Shown: positions 6,109 through 8,156 of the stretch, one piece after another | Position numbering within the stretch: the stretch's first letter is position 1 | Layout: each line of letters starts with the position of its first letter | NCBI GenBank assembly: GCA_002307095.1 | Contig: DBTO01000112.1 | Coordinates: 1-8,156 of the forward strand | DNA from: Sulfurospirillum sp. UBA1314 | GTDB taxonomy: Bacteria > Campylobacterota > Campylobacteria > Campylobacterales > Sulfurospirillaceae | Direction: 5' to 3' | DNA: 8,156 nt | The notes under the pieces: model-generated | Database searches by the model: none | What the model saw: only the letters and a program-made list of their open reading frames with translations | Told to the model about the DNA's origin: nothing | Program-made: the position numbers and the translations under genes

Positions 6109-6897
6109 CTACGCTTTAGTATGATGCACAAACGAAGGAATGCAGACAGGATAGCCGCAAACCGTCTGTTTAAGCTCGATGTTTGTGTGGTAAAGCTCAT
6201 TAATAAGATCTTGTGTAATCGTTTTACATGTAAGCCCATGCGCTAAGATATGCCCGTTTTTCAGCGCATAGGTGTAACCACCCAGCATGAGCGCATGTTC
6301 AGGAAAATGGGTTGATTTTAAAAAGGTGTAGCCCTCTTTGGAGAGCTTCAAGATCGTCTCCAAAAGGCGCAGTTGATTGCCATAGTCTAGCCCCGAAACA
6401 GGCTCATCCATAACCAAAATCTTTGCCCCTTGCGCTAAAGAACGGGCGATTAAAACCAACTGCTTTTCACCGCCACTGAGCGTTTGAAAGGTGCGCTTCT
6501 CCAGATGCACAATGCCCAGTCGCTCCATCGCAGCGCGTGCTAAGTCCCTGTCCTCTTTACTTGGTTTTTGAAACCACGACTCAAAAGCGATGCGCCCCAT
6601 CATGACAATGTCGAGTGCGCAAAACGCAAAGGCAACTTGCGTACTTTGCGGAACATAGCTTACATGTAAAGCCCTCTCTTTGATCGAATAACTCTGTAAC
6701 GGCTTTCCTTTTAAGAGCACTTCACCGCTTTTAGGGCTTAAAAGTCCTAAAAAAAGTTTCATCAGCGTACTTTTCCCCGTTCCATTGGGTCCTAAAAGCG
6801 AGACGATGGAGCCCTCCTCGATGCGAAGATCCACCCCTTGTAAAATCGGCGTGCTGTTATAGGAAAAGTAAAGATTTTCCGCGCTGTAAAAACTCAT
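6109..6897 (-). CDS. ABC transporter ATPase, FecE/BtuD/MolC type
   Basis: The cytoplasmic ATPase subunit that drives import through the permease encoded just upstream. The 262 residues contain Walker A GPNGTGKST (36-44), Q-loop Q84 (YVPQ), the signature LSGGEKQ (140-146), Walker B ILVMDEP with catalytic E165, D-loop SGLD (168-171) and the H-loop histidine H197 (STHFPEHA). All catalytic motifs are intact. The start at 6897 gives MSFYSAENL and overlaps the permease stop as ATGA (6894-6897), a typical coupled start. A longer in-frame reading up to 7047 would run inside the permease gene and adds no ABC homology. Two TTACATGTAA palindromes lie within the gene. Sequence alone shows the iron-siderophore/cobalamin/molybdate family of importers but does not fix the substrate. 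Confidence 0.94.
   Translation of the reverse strand: MSFYSAENLYFSYNSTPILQGVDLRIEEGSIVSLLGPNGTGKSTLMKLFLGLLSPKSGEVLLKGKPLQSYSIKERALHVSYVPQSTQVAFAFCALDIVMMGRIAFESWFQKPSKEDRDLARAAMERLGIVHLEKRTFQTLSGGEKQLVLIARSLAQGAKILVMDEPVSGLDYGNQLRLLETILKLSKEGYTFLKSTHFPEHALMLGGYTYALKNGHILAHGLTCKTITQDLINELYHTNIELKQTVCGYPVCIPSFVHHTKA
6223..6234. repeat. Palindrome TTACATGTAA core, copy 3 (inside ATPase gene)
   Basis: TTTACATGTAAG carries the same 10-base palindromic core. It lies in the ATPase coding region, where it encodes the LTCK segment (residues 222-225) near the C-terminus. Confidence 0.55.
6659..6670. repeat. Palindrome TTACATGTAA core, copy 4 (inside ATPase gene)
   Basis: CTTACATGTAAA carries the 10-base palindromic core inside the ATPase coding region, encoding the ALHVS segment (residues 76-80) just before the Q-loop. 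Like copy 3 it is followed on the plus strand by AGCCC. Confidence 0.55.
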
Positions 6898-7910
6898 GCA
6901 AATCCTTTTTTCGCATTTTTCAGCGCAAAAACAAAGATGGGAATACCAATGAGCGATGTCGCAATCCCGATGGGAATCTCCACGCTCATCGAGGTACGAC
7001 ATAAAGTGTCCACGATGATGAGAAAGGTCGCACCCAAAAGAGCGCACATCGGAAGTAAAACACGGTTATCTGCCCCCACCAAAAAGCGTGCGATATGAGG
7101 GATGATAAGCCCCACCCAGCCGATCATTCCTGCAACGACCACGGTCAAAGTACTAAGCAAAGTGGCGAGTAAAATCGCACTGTTGCGCACCCAAATGACA
7201 CGCACGCCAAGCGCCTTCGCATCTTCATCCCCCAAACTTAAAACATTGAGGTATTTGCCCATTAACGAAAGGGCAATGGTGCTAAAAATCAGAGGAATGG
7301 CAACGCCAGAGAGTGTTTTCATATCGACCGCACTGAAAGAGCCCATCAGCCAGTAGACAATCGTCGGAAGCTTGTTGTACGGATCGGCAACATACTTCAC
7401 CGTCGAAAGCAGTGCGGAAAAAAGTGAACTAGAGATAACGCCACCAAGGACTAAAAGGATCGTCTGTGAGCCACTCCTGCCGTAAATCTTCGCCACACCA
7501 AGGGCGACTAGAACCGCAACAAACCCAAAGGTAAACGAGAAGAGTTGCACGCCAAACCAACTATCAGAGATCATAATGCCAAGGGCAGCGCCAAACGAAG
7601 CGCCAGCCAGTACGCCCAAAATGCCAGGAGATACCAGAGGGTTCACAAACATCGCTTGAAACGCCCCACCTGAAACCGAGAGCGCAGCGCCCACTAAAAT
7701 GACCGCTAAAATGCGTGGCAGACGAATGTCAAACACGATGTTAGACAGCAACATCACCTCTTTGGGAGCCGTGCCGATGTTCAACACTTTCCATGAGAGC
7801 AGCTGCGTCAGTGTGCCAAGGTCAATTTCATAGCGCCCAAGAGCAAGTGAAATCAGCAAACTTGCCCCCAACATAACGATCATCATGCCAAAAAGAAACG
7901 AGTTTTTCAT
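6894..7910 (-). CDS. ABC transporter permease, FecCD/BtuC family
   Basis: The inner-membrane channel subunit of a type II importer, which works as a homodimer with about ten membrane segments each. The 338 residues show the family hallmarks: RLPR (63-66), GGAFQAMFVNPLVSPGILG (81-99), YWLMGSF (186-192), the cytoplasmic GDEDAKALG (227-235, ahead of the ATPase-coupling region), GMIGWVGLIIPHIAR (261-275) and EIPIG with GIPIF (311-326). Length is normal. ATG at 7910 overlaps the stop of the binding-protein gene as ATGA (7907-7910), and its own stop overlaps the ATPase start in the same way. The family includes importers of siderophores, haem, cobalamin and, in the Haemophilus influenzae MolB branch, molybdate and tungstate. 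Assignment to one of these cannot be made by eye. G+C is about 50 percent by sampling. Confidence 0.95.
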   Translation of the reverse strand: MKNSFLFGMMIVMLGASLLISLALGRYEIDLGTLTQLLSWKVLNIGTAPKEVMLLSNIVFDIRLPRILAVILVGAALSVSGGAFQAMFVNPLVSPGILGVLAGASFGAALGIMISDSWFGVQLFSFTFGFVAVLVALGVAKIYGRSGSQTILLVLGGVISSSLFSALLSTVKYVADPYNKLPTIVYWLMGSFSAVDMKTLSGVAIPLIFSTIALSLMGKYLNVLSLGDEDAKALGVRVIWVRNSAILLATLLSTLTVVVAGMIGWVGLIIPHIARFLVGADNRVLLPMCALLGATFLIIVDTLCRTSMSVEIPIGIATSLIGIPIFVFALKNAKKGFA

Positions 7911-8156
7911 AGCACGCCCGAAATTTCATGAATCTGCTGCTCTGTGAGATCGATGTTCAAAAAGAGTTTGTAAAACTCACGCATCTCTTGCGCAAACTGC
8001 TCCGAATTGGGTGTATTGTAAAAAATATGCGTCAGCCACCTTACACCCAAAAGCCTCATAAACGAAGGTGGTCGGTCGATCCAGTTAAACGGCACTTTGG
8101 GAACGAGAAAGATTTTGCCCTCTTTGACGGCTTTGATGGAATTCCATCTCGCATCG
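7907..8156 (-). CDS. Periplasmic substrate-binding protein of the ABC importer, C-terminal 82 residues only
   Basis: I translated this from 8155 leftward; the frame is open to the right edge, so the gene's beginning lies outside. The fragment has the C-terminal layout of the FecB/BtuF/MolA (TroA-like) binding-protein fold: IKAVKEGKIFLVPKV, then PFNWIDRPPSFMRLLGVRWL, then a terminal helix EFYKLFLNIDLTEQQI. The tail of type 'FY..F...LT..QI..I' is common in binding proteins of this superfamily. It would capture the ligand released into the periplasm by the TonB receptor and hand it to the permease. Its stop overlaps the permease start as ATGA. An in-frame GTG at 8095 is not the real start because the family homology continues upstream of it. 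The ligand-binding residues are mostly outside the window. Confidence 0.85.
   Translation of the reverse strand, partial: DARWNSIKAVKEGKIFLVPKVPFNWIDRPPSFMRLLGVRWLTHIFYNTPNSEQFAQEMREFYKLFLNIDLTEQQIHEISGVL

Noticed and set aside
5815..6246. A 143-residue plus-strand frame across the ATPase end, spacer and receptor start
   Set aside because: It crosses two well-supported minus-strand genes and the receptor promoter, lacks a recognisable domain and has no convincing ribosome-binding site.
6898..7047. A 50-residue N-terminal extension of the ATPase
   Set aside because: It overlaps the permease gene in another frame and is rich in Cys, His and Asp without ABC homology. The ATGA-overlapping start at 6897 gives the family's normal N-terminus.
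7907..8095. A separate 62-residue gene starting at GTG 8095
   Set aside because: The same frame continues upstream to the window edge with binding-protein-like sequence, so this is only the tail of a larger gene.
1..8156. CRISPR arrays, insertion sequences, tRNA or rRNA genes, phage genes
   Set aside because: No regularly spaced direct repeats, transposase motifs, terminal inverted repeats with target duplications, or structural RNA signatures were seen on either strand.

Overview
The window looks like chromosomal DNA of a respiring, probably anaerobic or microaerobic Gram-negative bacterium, most likely a campylobacterotum of the Sulfurospirillum/Wolinella type. The reasons are the formate dehydrogenase layout (small Tat protein, then FdhA, then FdhB), the style of the TonB receptor, T-rich promoters without a clear -35, and moderate G+C in genes with very AT-rich spacers. 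The genus is an inference from remembered family features, not from a search. All real genes lie on the minus strand, so transcription runs from right to left.

Right part (8156 to 6109): the C-terminal end of a periplasmic metal-chelate or oxyanion binding protein, a complete FecCD/BtuC-type permease and a complete FecE-type ATPase. They are chained by two 4-base ATGA overlaps and so are translationally coupled. Middle (6020 to 3942): a 692-residue TonB-dependent outer-membrane receptor, 88 bases downstream of the ATPase, behind its own likely promoter. An imperfect palindrome resembling a ModE (molybdenum regulator) box overlaps that promoter. Together these genes could carry one scarce ligand from outside the cell across both membranes.

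Spacer (3941 to 3574): 368 AT-rich bases with no gene, holding a possible terminator for the receptor, several inverted repeats and the likely promoter and leader of the next operon. Left part (3573 to 1): a formate dehydrogenase operon, consisting of a 64-residue Tat-signal protein, the catalytic subunit FdhA (932 residues, a cysteine rather than selenocysteine enzyme) and the iron-sulfur subunit FdhB (185 residues present, cut by the window edge). The membrane cytochrome b subunit would be expected beyond the left edge.

The most interesting reading is functional. A molybdenum- or tungsten-dependent periplasmic enzyme sits next to a TonB receptor plus FecBCD-type transporter whose ligand is not given by the sequence, and a ModE-like operator candidate lies between transporter and receptor. 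This suggests, but does not prove, an outer- and inner-membrane uptake route for molybdate, tungstate or a chelate of them. Separately, the palindrome TTACATGTAA occurs four times in about 3 kb (two intergenic, two inside the ATPase gene), far above chance, and one copy forms half of a perfect 10-base inverted repeat in the formate dehydrogenase leader.
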